A DNA stretch of 64,000 nucleotides from Bacteroidota bacterium (GCA_023441805.1 JAEZNO010000020.1:30317-94316); one strand, 5' to 3'. Counted from the stretch's first letter, positions 36,408 to 46,358 are shown. Notes: generated from the letters alone by a model not told the origin. A program made the numbers and translations.

Positions 36408-38873
36408 TCAGCTTGAAGTCACATCAGATTTGCGCTTCTTTTTGCTTGTCTCGGGTTGAGTTTCATCATCAGTATAATACCCATATCCATATCCGTATCC
36501 ATACCCGTATCCATACCCGTAACCATTACCACCGTATCCATACATGTTGTTATCGTATTTAACATCATTCACCAGGATAGCAATGTTCTTCAGCTCACGC
36601 TTTTCAATGTCAGTGATGATGTTTTCAAACACTTTGCGGATAGTGAAATTCTGTCTTATAACAAAAACATTAACATCAGAATATTTCATAAGCAGGAAAG
36701 CATCGGTAACAATTCCTACAGGTGGTGAGTCGATGATAATGAAATCGTACTCATTCTTTAATCTTTCCATTAACTCATCGCTCTTTGGTGAAGCTATTAA
36801 TTCAGCAGGATTTGGTGGGATTGGTCCTGCTGCCATAAAGTCGAGGTTCTCAAGCGAGGTTTTTTGAATAACATCTACCAGAGTGCTTTTATTAATAAGA
36901 TATGAACTGATACCTTCAGTATTTGAAAGACCAAAATCCTGATATATCTTAGGTTTCCTGAGGTCATATCCCATAATCAGGGTTTTCTTGCCATATAATG
37001 CAAATATGGAAGCCAGGTTCATGGCTGTGAAAGTCTTCCCTTCGTTAACCATGGTTGAGGTAACCAGTATCACCTGTTTATCCATGTTTTTAGTAAAGAA
37101 CTGCAGATTAGTTCTTATAAGCCTGAATGATTCAGCAATTGATGACTTTGGATAATCAGCAACCACGAGTTTCGTATTCTTGCTGTTGTGTATTACATGG
37201 CCCAGGATTGGTAAGGATGTCATTTTCTCAATATCCTTTTTATCGGTAATCTTATCATTAAGATAATCGCGTCCAAGAATATATCCTAAGGGTAAAATAA
37301 CACCTATCAAAAGAGCAATGGTATAGTTAAGAGTTCGCTTGGGAAGTACCGGTATCATCTCAACAGGGTCAGCTACATCAAGTACTTCATTATCGGGCAT
37401 ATTTGATGCTCTTGTGATTTGGGCATCTGATCGTTTTTCCAAAAGGAAAGTATAGATAGCATCATTAAGCTTGAACTTTCTTTCTATACCAAACAGCTTC
37501 CGCTGGGTTGTAGGTAACTGGTTGATTTTACCCGACATGGCTCTGATTCGTTTATCTATATCACTAATTGCGATATTCGATGTGTTAATGATATTTTTAA
37601 CATTCTCAGCCAGAGTACGCTTATTGACATTGATTCTTTCATCGAACGAAGCGATTATCGGGTTCTTCGATTTTGCCATCAGTGTTGCTTCACCGCGTTC
37701 AGCATATAACTTTGTCAAATCAGAAATAAGTTTTGTGAGTACAGGATCTTCTATCCCCATAGAGGATGGGACAGTTAATCCTGCAAAATCATCACTGTTG
37801 CTCCGCAGGTAGTCTTGCAGGTAGTTATAATACTGGTTTTTAACTATAAGCTCAGCTTTTTGCTTCTCAAGATCTTCCATTGTCTGGAAAACCTGTTGAG
37901 ATTGGAAATCAAGGTCCATGACTTCATTAGTAGTCCTGAACTGTTGAAGATCACTCTCGGCTATTTTCAATGAATCAGTAATGCCAAGCAGCTGTTCATC
38001 GATGAAATTAATAGTATTGGTAGCAATCTGGTTTTTTTTCTCCAGGCTCCGTTCGAGGTATTCTGTTGTCAGGGCATTAAGAAAATCTGCTGCTTTTGCA
38101 ACATTATTACTTTGGTATGAGATCTCAACAATTGAGGCCTCTCTGTTGATAGGTTCAATTGTGAAGTCGCTGAATTCCTTGTATAGATCCTCAATCTTGT
38201 TAAAGACAAATGAATAGCTCTTATTCAGATGTTCTTTAGCATCGTAATTCTGATTAAGCAATATTCTGAAATTGTGGTATCTGCCTTTTATCTCTTCTCC
38301 AAATTTAAAAGTACCGTTGAATTCAATAGGTTCATTTATCGGGATTTCTTTCCTTTTCAATGTGTAATAATACAGTGAAACATCTTCACCTTCAGTGGTA
38401 AGAGTAAACTCACGATTACTATTGATCTTAATGTTGAAGGTCAAACCGGCAGGTTGAGGATTGACGGTATCAAATAATACAATAAAAGGCGACTCAGTAT
38501 ATAGTTCTCTTGTAATAAAATTCTTTTCCTCAAAATAGGAAACATCAAAATTAAGTGAACGGATAGCCCTGGTAACCAATGACCTGGATTTTAATATACC
38601 AATCTCGTTTTCAATTCTTTGGGCGTTCTTAACATTCCCCAGACCCAGGAGTGCCTGTGCATCAAATGCCGACTTTTCATCCTTAATGAGGATGGTTGTA
38701 CCTACTTTATACAAAGGCTTGGTATATTTATTAAATAAATAAGCCACCGATAAAGAAACTACAATTGCAATAACGAACAGATACCAGTATCTGAAGAATT
38801 TAAAGAGGATTTGTTTCAGATCAATTACTTCCTCATTTATCTCGGGATTGTTATAGTTTTCCACGGTTATCAA
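36408..38873 (-). CDS. Polysaccharide co-polymerase with BY-kinase domain (Wzc-like)
   Basis: An 821-residue inner-membrane protein controlling polymerisation and export of a surface polysaccharide. Wzz domain between TM1 (about 29-50) and TM2 (about 515-535) with long coiled coils; a cytoplasmic tyrosine autokinase (about 585-780) with Walker A STMVNEGKT, Walker A' IMGYDLRKP and Walker B FIIIDSPPVG. The C-terminus has a Gly-Tyr repeat with about eleven Tyr, then a charged tail (KKKRKSD). Its start immediately follows the wza stop codon. Confidence 0.94.
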   Translation of the reverse strand: MITVENYNNPEINEEVIDLKQILFKFFRYWYLFVIAIVVSLSVAYLFNKYTKPLYKVGTTILIKDEKSAFDAQALLGLGNVKNAQRIENEIGILKSRSLVTRAIRSLNFDVSYFEEKNFITRELYTESPFIVLFDTVNPQPAGLTFNIKINSNREFTLTTEGEDVSLYYYTLKRKEIPINEPIEFNGTFKFGEEIKGRYHNFRILLNQNYDAKEHLNKSYSFVFNKIEDLYKEFSDFTIEPINREASIVEISYQSNNVAKAADFLNALTTEYLERSLEKKNQIATNTINFIDEQLLGITDSLKIAESDLQQFRTTNEVMDLDFQSQQVFQTMEDLEKQKAELIVKNQYYNYLQDYLRSNSDDFAGLTVPSSMGIEDPVLTKLISDLTKLYAERGEATLMAKSKNPIIASFDERINVNKRTLAENVKNIINTSNIAISDIDKRIRAMSGKINQLPTTQRKLFGIERKFKLNDAIYTFLLEKRSDAQITRASNMPDNEVLDVADPVEMIPVLPKRTLNYTIALLIGVILPLGYILGRDYLNDKITDKKDIEKMTSLPILGHVIHNSKNTKLVVADYPKSSIAESFRLIRTNLQFFTKNMDKQVILVTSTMVNEGKTFTAMNLASIFALYGKKTLIMGYDLRKPKIYQDFGLSNTEGISSYLINKSTLVDVIQKTSLENLDFMAAGPIPPNPAELIASPKSDELMERLKNEYDFIIIDSPPVGIVTDAFLLMKYSDVNVFVIRQNFTIRKVFENIITDIEKRELKNIAILVNDVKYDNNMYGYGGNGYGYGYGYGYGYGYGYYTDDETQPETSKKKRKSDVTSS

Positions 38874-39662
38874 TTATTTAAAGAAGTTCAGTATTAACAG
38901 AGTTGTTGTAATGGTTGACAGCACAATTGAATAAGGGAATGAAGTAAAAGCAAAGGCCTTACTCTTCATTGGTTCCACATATATTACGTCTTCGGGTTGT
39001 AAGTAAAATCCCGGCAGTTCAAGCAGCGAATCGTTAAGCAAATTGATTTTTAGAATTTCAGTACCTCCTGTGCTGGTTTTACGTATGATGTTAATATTTT
39101 GCCTGTTACCATAGTTTGTTATATCACCCCCCAAGCTAAGTGCCTGAAAGATGTTCAATTTGTCCTGGTATACACTATAAGTCCCCGGACGGTTTACCTC
39201 GCCCAATATGCTGATTTTGAAATTAACAAGCTTAACTGTCACTGATGCCAGCTGGTAGTAATCATCTATGATTGACTGTATTTTATCTCTTGTTTGATCG
39301 ATTGAAAGTCCTGCCACTAATATTTTCCCGACCACAGGGAAGTTGATGAAACCCGAATCGGTAACCTGATAGCTTTTAAGGTAAATTCCCATTTCACTTT
39401 GCAGTTGATACTCAGCCTTTTCATTGGCATCCAATGAAGTCATGTTGGTAGGATTGAGGCTTGTAACATTTATATAAAGGAAATCGCCGGGTTCTATCTT
39501 ATAGGTCGATAAATCATTCTCATAGGTAGATGAGCCTGAGGAGAGTGAGTTTTTGTTTTTGAGATAGATTGTCTTTTTTTGCGAAATACAGGAACTCAGA
39601 GCAGTGATTATCAGAACAAACGTTATCATCCGGAAACCAACTGTAGTAAATCTCTTTTTCAT
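38874..39662 (-). CDS. Polysaccharide export outer-membrane lipoprotein (Wza-like)
   Basis: A 262-residue export protein. Lipoprotein signal ITALSSC with Cys25; poly-export domain beginning YKIEPGDFLYINVTSLNPTN; SLBB domain (KISILGEVNRPGTYSVYQDKLNIFQALSLGGDITNYGNRQNINIIRK). The C-terminus has a hydrophobic helix (SIVLSTITTTLLILNFF), matching the membrane-crossing segment of Wza homologues. It is shorter than E. coli Wza, as usual in Bacteroidota. It lies directly ahead of wzc with no gap and has a good promoter upstream. Confidence 0.94.
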   Translation of the reverse strand: MKKRFTTVGFRMITFVLIITALSSCISQKKTIYLKNKNSLSSGSSTYENDLSTYKIEPGDFLYINVTSLNPTNMTSLDANEKAEYQLQSEMGIYLKSYQVTDSGFINFPVVGKILVAGLSIDQTRDKIQSIIDDYYQLASVTVKLVNFKISILGEVNRPGTYSVYQDKLNIFQALSLGGDITNYGNRQNINIIRKTSTGGTEILKINLLNDSLLELPGFYLQPEDVIYVEPMKSKAFAFTSFPYSIVLSTITTTLLILNFFK

Positions 39663-39774
39663 TAGTATCGATTCTTCTTTAAAATGTCAGGTTATAGGAA
39701 GCAATTAGCAATATGGAAATATATAAAATAGCGTAACCCAAATGATTACCACGAAATGTAATCCTGTAATAGCG

Positions 39775-39806
39775 CAAAATTATTATATTTTAATTTATAA
39801 AGACAA
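39775..39806 (-). promoter_or_regulatory. Bacteroidota-type promoter of wza-wzc
   Basis: On the minus strand: TTG (39806-39804), 21 nt, then TAATTTTG (39782-39775). The transcript would have a leader of about 105 nt before wza. Confidence 0.55.
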
Positions 39807-39814
39807 CATTTTTA

Positions 39815-41140
39815 TTAATCACGATTCCCGTTGTGAACCACACCCTTCAAAGTAGCCGGTGTACAGGATGTTACCTCCACCATTACATAGTCGCCAGGTT
39901 TGTGCTCCTTTGAAGGAAAAACTATAACCTTATTTTGACTATTGCGACCTGAGAGCTCCTCTTTTGATCGCTTGGAGACATTCTCAACAAGAACTTCAAA
40001 AACTTTGCCTACATCCCTAAGGTTGCTTTTATATGAAAGATCCTGTTGCAGATTGATTATTTGCTGAAGTCGCTCTCCTTTTACCTGTTCGTCAATATCG
40101 TCCTTATATTTCTTTGCCGCAAGTGTATTTGGACGCTCTGAATATTTGAACATAAAAGCATAGTCGTATGCAACTTGTGACATAAGATCAAGAGTTTGCT
40201 GATGATCTTCCTCGGTCTCTGTGCTAAAACCTGCAATGATATCTGTTGATAAAGCGCAATCAGGGATAAGCTTCTTGATCATAGCAACACGGTCGAGGTA
40301 CCACTCTCTTGTATATTTCCGGTTCATGAGTTTAAGCATCCTGTTGCTGCCTGATTGTACCGGCAAGTGGATGCTCTTACAAATATTAGGATATCGGGCT
40401 ATAGTTTGTATCAGTTCATCGGATAGATCTTTCGGGTGTGAAGTTGCAAAACGAACCCTCAGTAATGGACTTACCTGTGCTACCAATTCAAGTAGTTGTG
40501 CAAACCCCTGACCTTTAGAACTCATGTATGAATTGACATTCTGACCCAGCAGAGTGACCTCACGAATACCTTCATCAAATAACCTTCGTGCTTCCTGAAC
40601 GATAGTCTCAGCTGAACGACTGCGTTCTCTGCCTCTGGTATAAGGAACTACACAATACGAGCAGAAGTTTTCGCACCCTCGCATTATTGAAATGAATGCA
40701 GTAATACCTTTAGTATGAATAGGGTTGATATCTGCATAAGTTTCATCTAATGACAGGAGCACATTAATGGCTTTCTGGCCGGTTTCAGCAACATTCAGCA
40801 ACCTGGGCAAATCCCTGTATGCATCCGGGCCGACAATAACATCAACCGTTTGTTCTTGTTCAATAAGTTCTTCTTTAAGACGCTCAGCCATACATCCAAG
40901 TAATCCTACTTTGAGATCAGGTTTTAACTTCTTGTATCTCTTAAACTCCCTCAAACGGGCACGTACACGCTGCTCGGCGTGTTCCCTTATAGAACAGGTG
41001 TTTATAAAAATAAGGTCAGCATCGGCAATATTATCAGTCAACTCATAATCATGATCAACCATAATTGAGCCCACAATCTGACTATCAGAAAAATTCATCT
41101 GACAGCCATAGGTCTCCATATATAATTTGCGTTTATTCAC
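39815..41140 (-). CDS. miaB: tRNA-2-methylthio-N6-dimethylallyladenosine synthase
   Basis: A 441-residue radical-SAM methylthiotransferase modifying A37 of tRNAs. N-terminal cluster ligands Cys13, Cys49 and Cys83 (TYGCQMNFSDS, INTCSIREHAEQ, GLLGCMAERL); radical-SAM ligands Cys156, Cys160 and Cys163 (IMRGCENFCSYC); PYTRGRERSR follows, and a TRAM domain at about 375-440. Complete and typical. It is alone on its strand here, divergent from topA across 196 bp. Confidence 0.97.
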   Translation of the reverse strand: MNKRKLYMETYGCQMNFSDSQIVGSIMVDHDYELTDNIADADLIFINTCSIREHAEQRVRARLREFKRYKKLKPDLKVGLLGCMAERLKEELIEQEQTVDVIVGPDAYRDLPRLLNVAETGQKAINVLLSLDETYADINPIHTKGITAFISIMRGCENFCSYCVVPYTRGRERSRSAETIVQEARRLFDEGIREVTLLGQNVNSYMSSKGQGFAQLLELVAQVSPLLRVRFATSHPKDLSDELIQTIARYPNICKSIHLPVQSGSNRMLKLMNRKYTREWYLDRVAMIKKLIPDCALSTDIIAGFSTETEEDHQQTLDLMSQVAYDYAFMFKYSERPNTLAAKKYKDDIDEQVKGERLQQIINLQQDLSYKSNLRDVGKVFEVLVENVSKRSKEELSGRNSQNKVIVFPSKEHKPGDYVMVEVTSCTPATLKGVVHNGNRD

Positions 41141-41336
41141 AATTTCCGTATTCTATCGATTAATGTTTTTCAATCATCTTTTATTGAGGCTGCAAAAATA
41201 ATTATTTTTGAACCGCCTCATTATTAATTTGTTGTAAATAAAAATTCTTTTCTTTCCAACCATATCCATTTTAATTGTGTTACTTTGTGCCCGTTTTTTA
41301 TGAAGAATACTGATTGAATTACCCATACCATTATTT

Positions 41337-43682
41337 ATGTCAAAGAATCTGGTAATTGTTGAGTCACCTGCTAAAGCCAAAACAATTGAAGGCTTTCTCG
41401 GTAGTGAATTCATTGTTAAATCAAGTTTCGGACATATCCGCGATTTGTCGAAAAAGCAATTAGGAGTTGATATTGAAAATGACTTCAGACCCCATTATGA
41501 AGTTGACCCTGATAAGCAAAAACTGATAAAAGAGCTTAAGAAATTAGCGAACGATGCGGATATTGTTTGGCTTGCATCCGATGAAGATCGTGAAGGAGAG
41601 GCCATTTCCTGGCACCTGAAGGAGACTCTTGAGTTGAATGACAAAAAGACCAAGCGAATTGTCTTTCATGAAATTACCAAAAGTGCTATCACCAATGCCA
41701 TAAAAAATCCAAGGGATATAGATATGAATCTGGTGGATGCTCAACAGGCAAGAAGGGTATTGGACAGGTTAGTCGGTTTTGAACTATCACCAATTTTATG
41801 GAGAAAAGTTAAACCTGCACTTTCAGCCGGAAGGGTGCAATCAGTTGCCGTACGGTTAATTGTTGAACGTGAGGAAGAAATCAAGGCATTTCAGTCAGGG
41901 TTCAATTACAAAGTAACTGCCATATTTACAATACCTGATAATAACGGTTCACAGAAAATTCCGGCTGAGCTGTCAGTTAAATTCGCAAGTGCCGACAATG
42001 CACTTGAGTTTCTTAAAAGGTGCATTGGTGCCGGTTTTAAAGTTATAGATGCAGACAAGAAGCCTGCTAAGAAATCACCTGCTCCTCCTTTTACTACATC
42101 TACTTTACAGCAGGAAGCAAGCCGAAAACTGGGTATGTCGGTAGCCCGCACGATGCTTATAGCTCAGAAACTGTATGAAAGCGGAAAGATCACCTACATG
42201 CGTACTGATTCAGTGAACCTTTCTTCCATGGCTATTGACATGGCTAAAAAGGAAATCATCAGCCTGTATGGCGAGAAATATGTTAAAACCAGGCATTATA
42301 CCACCAAATCAAAGGGTGCCCAGGAAGCACATGAGGCAATAAGGCCTACTGACATTTCGCGGACAAAAGCTAGCGGTGATGCAAGTGAACAGAAATTATA
42401 TGATCTGATCTGGAAAAGAACCATTGCTTCACAAATGGCAGATGCTGAGCTTGAACGTACTACTATCAACATCAGCATCACGAAGGATAACCTTACATTC
42501 GATGAGCGGTTTATCGCAAAAGGTGAAGTGATAAAATTTGATGGTTTTCTGAAAGTCTATTTCGAATCAACCGATGATGAAGTTGAGGACGAGGAAAGAA
42601 TTCTCCCGGCTGTTAAATCAGGCGATTCGCTGCATCTGCAGGAAATGCAGGCAACTCAGAAGTTCACACAGCAACCACCAAGATATACTGAAGCCAGTTT
42701 GGTGAAGAAAATGGAGGATCTCGGTATAGGCCGACCTTCAACTTATTCGCCAACCATTTCAACCATTCAGAAAAGAGAGTATGTGGTTAAAGAGGACAGA
42801 CCTGGGATCAAGAGAGAATATGATCAATTCACATTGAAAAATAATAAGATCAAGCAGGAGAAGAAACATGAGACAGCCGGAGCTGAAAAAGCAAAGCTAT
42901 TCCCTACTGAGATTGGTGTGCTTGTTACCAACTTCCTAGTGCAATATTTTGATAACATCATGGATTACAACTTTACCGCAAATGTGGAAAAGGAATTTGA
43001 TGATATAGCACAGGGACAGAAAGCATGGAACCAGATGATCAAGAATTTCTATGGTGGTTTTCATGAGCAGGTTGTTGAAACTTTGGAGAAATCGGATAAA
43101 GTTAAAGGGGAGAGGCTTGTGGGCACTGATCCTGCAACAGGTAAGAATGTATACGTTAAAATAGGACGGTTCGGCCCAATGGTGCAGATTGGTGAATCGG
43201 AAGCAGATGAAAAGCCCAAATTTGCCGGATTAAAGAAGGGCCAGCTGATGGAATCAATAACTTTGGACGAAGCCTTGAAGTTGTTTGATTTTCCAAGATC
43301 AATCGGTGAATATGAAGGCTCTGAATTAACAGTTGCCATAGGCCGTTTTGGACCATATATCAAACATCGGTCGGCATTCTACTCACTGGCCAAGTCCGAT
43401 GACCCTGCTTCAATCGATGAGCAGAGGGCTATCGCAATTATTGAAGAGAAAAGAAAGAAAGAAAGTGAAAGACTGATAAAACAGTTTGAAGAAGATACCA
43501 CCATACAAGTCCTTAATGGAAGGTTCGGACCTTACATTGCTCAGGGAAAAAGTAATTATAAAATACCGAAAAACACTGATCCGAAAACACTGACATACGA
43601 ACAGGTTAAACAGATTATAGGTGCATCACCAACTGTTAGTAAGGTCAAAAAAGTTGCGAAAGGAAGGAAGTCGAAAGAGTAG
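41337..43682 (+). CDS. topA: DNA topoisomerase I
   Basis: A 781-residue type IA topoisomerase relaxing negative supercoils. Toprim domain from the start (NLVIVESPAKAKTIEGFLG, and ASDEDREGEAISWHL); catalytic Tyr287 in GKITYMRTDSVNLS. The C-terminus has no Zn-finger Cys sets; instead three G-R-F-G-P repeats (IGRFGPMVQIG, IGRFGPYIKH, NGRFGPYIAQ) and a Lys-rich tail. It is divergent from miaB and 135 bp before the arginase-fold gene. Confidence 0.97.
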   Translation: MSKNLVIVESPAKAKTIEGFLGSEFIVKSSFGHIRDLSKKQLGVDIENDFRPHYEVDPDKQKLIKELKKLANDADIVWLASDEDREGEAISWHLKETLELNDKKTKRIVFHEITKSAITNAIKNPRDIDMNLVDAQQARRVLDRLVGFELSPILWRKVKPALSAGRVQSVAVRLIVEREEEIKAFQSGFNYKVTAIFTIPDNNGSQKIPAELSVKFASADNALEFLKRCIGAGFKVIDADKKPAKKSPAPPFTTSTLQQEASRKLGMSVARTMLIAQKLYESGKITYMRTDSVNLSSMAIDMAKKEIISLYGEKYVKTRHYTTKSKGAQEAHEAIRPTDISRTKASGDASEQKLYDLIWKRTIASQMADAELERTTINISITKDNLTFDERFIAKGEVIKFDGFLKVYFESTDDEVEDEERILPAVKSGDSLHLQEMQATQKFTQQPPRYTEASLVKKMEDLGIGRPSTYSPTISTIQKREYVVKEDRPGIKREYDQFTLKNNKIKQEKKHETAGAEKAKLFPTEIGVLVTNFLVQYFDNIMDYNFTANVEKEFDDIAQGQKAWNQMIKNFYGGFHEQVVETLEKSDKVKGERLVGTDPATGKNVYVKIGRFGPMVQIGESEADEKPKFAGLKKGQLMESITLDEALKLFDFPRSIGEYEGSELTVAIGRFGPYIKHRSAFYSLAKSDDPASIDEQRAIAIIEEKRKKESERLIKQFEEDTTIQVLNGRFGPYIAQGKSNYKIPKNTDPKTLTYEQVKQIIGASPTVSKVKKVAKGRKSKE

Positions 43683-43790
43683 TAGTTCAATAGATTTCAT
43701 CGCATAAGCCGAAACATCAATCTACTAAGCGTTTAATCAGTGTTGATTGTCTTTTTTTCTATAGACAGTGCCACTAACTGAAAAATTCCG

Positions 43791-43798
43791 TACGTTTG
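43791..43798 (+). promoter_or_regulatory. Candidate -7 box (TACGTTTG)
   Basis: Matches TAnnTTTG about 20 nt before the arginase-fold gene. No TTG at -33 spacing. Confidence 0.35.
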
Positions 43799-43817
43799 AA
43801 AACCATTAGAAGTTAAT

Positions 43818-44993
43818 ATGGATATTTCACTGTACTTTGAACCTGTACCTGAATTTATACTTAATAATCTCACCCCGGGGAAACCTGTGATTGGTAATGT
43901 AATTAAAGTTTTTAATGAGGGTGGTGGATTTCCTGATACTTCAGAATATGATATCGCCATTATAGGTGTTCCCGATGAGAGAGGGGCAGTTAACAATGAA
44001 GGTTGCGAACATGCTCCTGATGAGTTTCGAAAATACTTCTATGAGCTGTTTCCCGGAGCATGGAGTACAAGAATTGCCGACCTGGGTAATCTGAAGAAAG
44101 GACATACAGATACAGATACTGTCTTTGCTTTGTCCGAAGTCTTGTCATTTCTGATTGGCAATAAGGTTTTCCCTGTAGTCGTAGGGGGAAGCCAAAGCCT
44201 TACTTTCGGAATGTATAAGGCCTACGAGAAAATGGAGAAGATTATTAATATCTCCGTTATCGATCCACGATTTGACCTTGGTGGAGGTAGTCCGGCAGAG
44301 CTCCATTCGCAAAACTACCTGAGTAAGATTATTCTACTGAAACCTAACTATCTGTTCAATTATACTAATATAGGATATCAGACTTATTTTGTGGATCAGG
44401 ATGAGATTGAGCTGATGAATAAACTGCTCTTCGACAGTTACCGACTTGGACAGATAAACAGTGATTTTCGCGACATTGAGCCTTTAGTGCGGAATGCTGA
44501 TATGGTTTCGTTTGACATAGGAGCTATAAGAGCTGCTGACGCACCCGGTAACGGTAATACCTCTCCAAATGGCTTCACAGGTGAACAAGCCTGCCAGATA
44601 ACACGCTATGCCGCCATGAGTGATAAGCTTTCATCAATTGGCTTCTTTGAATCAAACCCATTATTTGATCATAATGGAATTACCTCGTACCTCCTCGCCG
44701 AAATGATATGGTATGTACTTGAAGGTGTTAATCAACGCAAGAAAGATTACCCGTCACCAAATTCTGATGATTTTATTAAATATACTGTCACTACTGATGA
44801 TTTTAAGGATGGAATAGTATTCTACAAGAGCCGTAAAACTGACAGATGGTGGATGGAAGTAATCTGCGGTAATGAGAACCAATTAAAGTATGCCAGCCAT
44901 TACATGGTTCCATGTTCGTATAACGACTATCTGACGGCATGTGATAATGAAATTCCTGACAGGTGGTGGCAGGTATACCAGAAATTAATGTGA
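43818..44993 (+). CDS. Arginase-fold (formimidoylglutamase-like) protein, likely non-catalytic
   Basis: A 391-residue ureohydrolase-superfamily protein. Early IIGVPDERGAVNNEGCEHAPDEFRKYFY matches the family's G-x-P-x-D-x-G...N-x-G...P-x-x-x-R region. The metal motifs are degenerate: GGSQS (123-127) replaces GGDHS, IDPRFD (148-153) replaces the DAHxD motif, and SFDIGAIR (231-238) replaces SxDxDxxD. Three of six Mn ligands are thus lost (His to Gln126, His to Arg151, Asp to Gly235). Annotation pipelines call such proteins formimidoylglutamase, but hydrolysis looks unlikely. It lies next to topA, a neighbourhood I recall from other Bacteroidota. Confidence 0.82.
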   Translation: MDISLYFEPVPEFILNNLTPGKPVIGNVIKVFNEGGGFPDTSEYDIAIIGVPDERGAVNNEGCEHAPDEFRKYFYELFPGAWSTRIADLGNLKKGHTDTDTVFALSEVLSFLIGNKVFPVVVGGSQSLTFGMYKAYEKMEKIINISVIDPRFDLGGGSPAELHSQNYLSKIILLKPNYLFNYTNIGYQTYFVDQDEIELMNKLLFDSYRLGQINSDFRDIEPLVRNADMVSFDIGAIRAADAPGNGNTSPNGFTGEQACQITRYAAMSDKLSSIGFFESNPLFDHNGITSYLLAEMIWYVLEGVNQRKKDYPSPNSDDFIKYTVTTDDFKDGIVFYKSRKTDRWWMEVICGNENQLKYASHYMVPCSYNDYLTACDNEIPDRWWQVYQKLM

Positions 44994-45056
44994 TACAATA
45001 ATTATCAATTTATAAGGCCTGGTATCCGGTGCTTTAAAACAAATTAATAACCTATT

Positions 45057-46352
45057 ATGGTAAAACAAGTGATTTTCTCATTGACGCTGCTTATCACGCT
45101 ACTTGTATTTGCGTGGAGCATGAGACGATTATGGTTTAATTTTTCCTTAACACACAAAGCTCCGATTGGAGATTGGGGAATAAGATTTTGGATAATGCTT
45201 AAGGTTGCCATTGCCCAATCAAAAATCCTCAGATATCCTGTAGCAGGAGTTTTCCATGCTCTCACATTCTGGGGATTTCTGGTAATTACTCTCGGCAGTA
45301 TTGAAATGGTGATCGATGGAATTACCGGACTGGAAAGGAGTATGTCGGGAACAGGTTACTTTTATGATTTTGTAACCGCATCAGGTGACCTCATGGCTTA
45401 TGTAGTCTTCGTTTGCATTGTGGTTTTTCTGTTAAGACGTACAATTATCAAAATCAGAAGATTTTATGGTATTGAAATGCAGCCAAAATCAAAGCAGGAT
45501 GCATTGATTGCCCTTACAATCATTCTGCTTCTGATGGTTTCACTTGCTTCAATGAATGTTGCATATATTAGTATGCATGCAGGCACTTATTCCGGGATAT
45601 ATCCTATAAGCTCGCTGATAGCAAATCCTTTAATGTCCAATCTAAGCCCCGGGTCGATTTATGTAATTCATGAAATCAGCTGGTGGTCACACATACTTCT
45701 TATCTTCATTTTCGCAAACATCCTTCCCTACTCAAAACATTTCCATGTTTTCACTTCCATACCAAACGTTTATCTCAGCAGATTAGAGCCATTGGGATAT
45801 CTGAACAACATGCCATCGATTACTACCGAGATCAGATATATGCTTTTTCCTGATCAGGTTGAAGCACCTGCCGCTGAAGCAGTTCAACGATACGGGGTTA
45901 AGGATGCCGGCGATATTACATGGCGTAATTACCTTGATTCATTGGCATGTACTGAATGTGGCAGATGTACTGATAATTGCCCGGCTAACATAACAGGAAA
46001 AAAGCTCTCACCACGTAAGATTTTTGTTGACACACGTGCTCGCATGAAAGAATATGCTACAGCTGTGAGAAAAATGGGCAGAGAAGCATCCCAATCAAAA
46101 TCATTATTGCATGATTATGTAACAGCTGAAGAATTATGGGCATGCACTACATGTAATGCATGTGCCAAAGAGTGCCCGGTTAATATTAACCACCCTTCAC
46201 TGATAGTTGATATGCGAAGGTTCCTTGTAATGGAAGAAGCCGCTGCTCCTTCAGGATTAAATGCCATGTTTGCGAATATAGAAAACAATGGAGCCCCCTG
46301 GCAGTATCCGCCTGAGGACAGGCTACTATGGCTCAATGATTTAAATAAATAG
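45057..46352 (+). CDS. Membrane Fe-S oxidoreductase, HdrC/GlpC-like with NarI-like membrane domain
   Basis: A 431-residue protein. The N-terminal half has about five TM helices with several His (FHALTFWGFLVITLGS, HEISWWSHILLIFIFANILPYSKHFHVF), resembling NarI/DUF-type heme b membrane domains. The C-terminal part carries two ferredoxin-like clusters: CTECGRCTDNCPANITG (about 298) and CTTCNACAKECPVNINHP (about 363). It lies 6 nt before the CCG-domain partner. Together they resemble heterodisulfide-reductase-related or Etf-quinone-type oxidoreductases passing electrons between a quinone or heme and a soluble donor; the partner molecule is unknown. Confidence 0.85.
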   Translation: MVKQVIFSLTLLITLLVFAWSMRRLWFNFSLTHKAPIGDWGIRFWIMLKVAIAQSKILRYPVAGVFHALTFWGFLVITLGSIEMVIDGITGLERSMSGTGYFYDFVTASGDLMAYVVFVCIVVFLLRRTIIKIRRFYGIEMQPKSKQDALIALTIILLLMVSLASMNVAYISMHAGTYSGIYPISSLIANPLMSNLSPGSIYVIHEISWWSHILLIFIFANILPYSKHFHVFTSIPNVYLSRLEPLGYLNNMPSITTEIRYMLFPDQVEAPAAEAVQRYGVKDAGDITWRNYLDSLACTECGRCTDNCPANITGKKLSPRKIFVDTRARMKEYATAVRKMGREASQSKSLLHDYVTAEELWACTTCNACAKECPVNINHPSLIVDMRRFLVMEEAAAPSGLNAMFANIENNGAPWQYPPEDRLLWLNDLNK

Positions 46353-46358
46353 CAAAGG

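Noticed and set aside
36460..36550. Regular short repeats that could look like a CRISPR or VNTR locus
   Set aside because: They are in frame in wzc and encode the Gly-Tyr tail; there are no spacers or cas genes.
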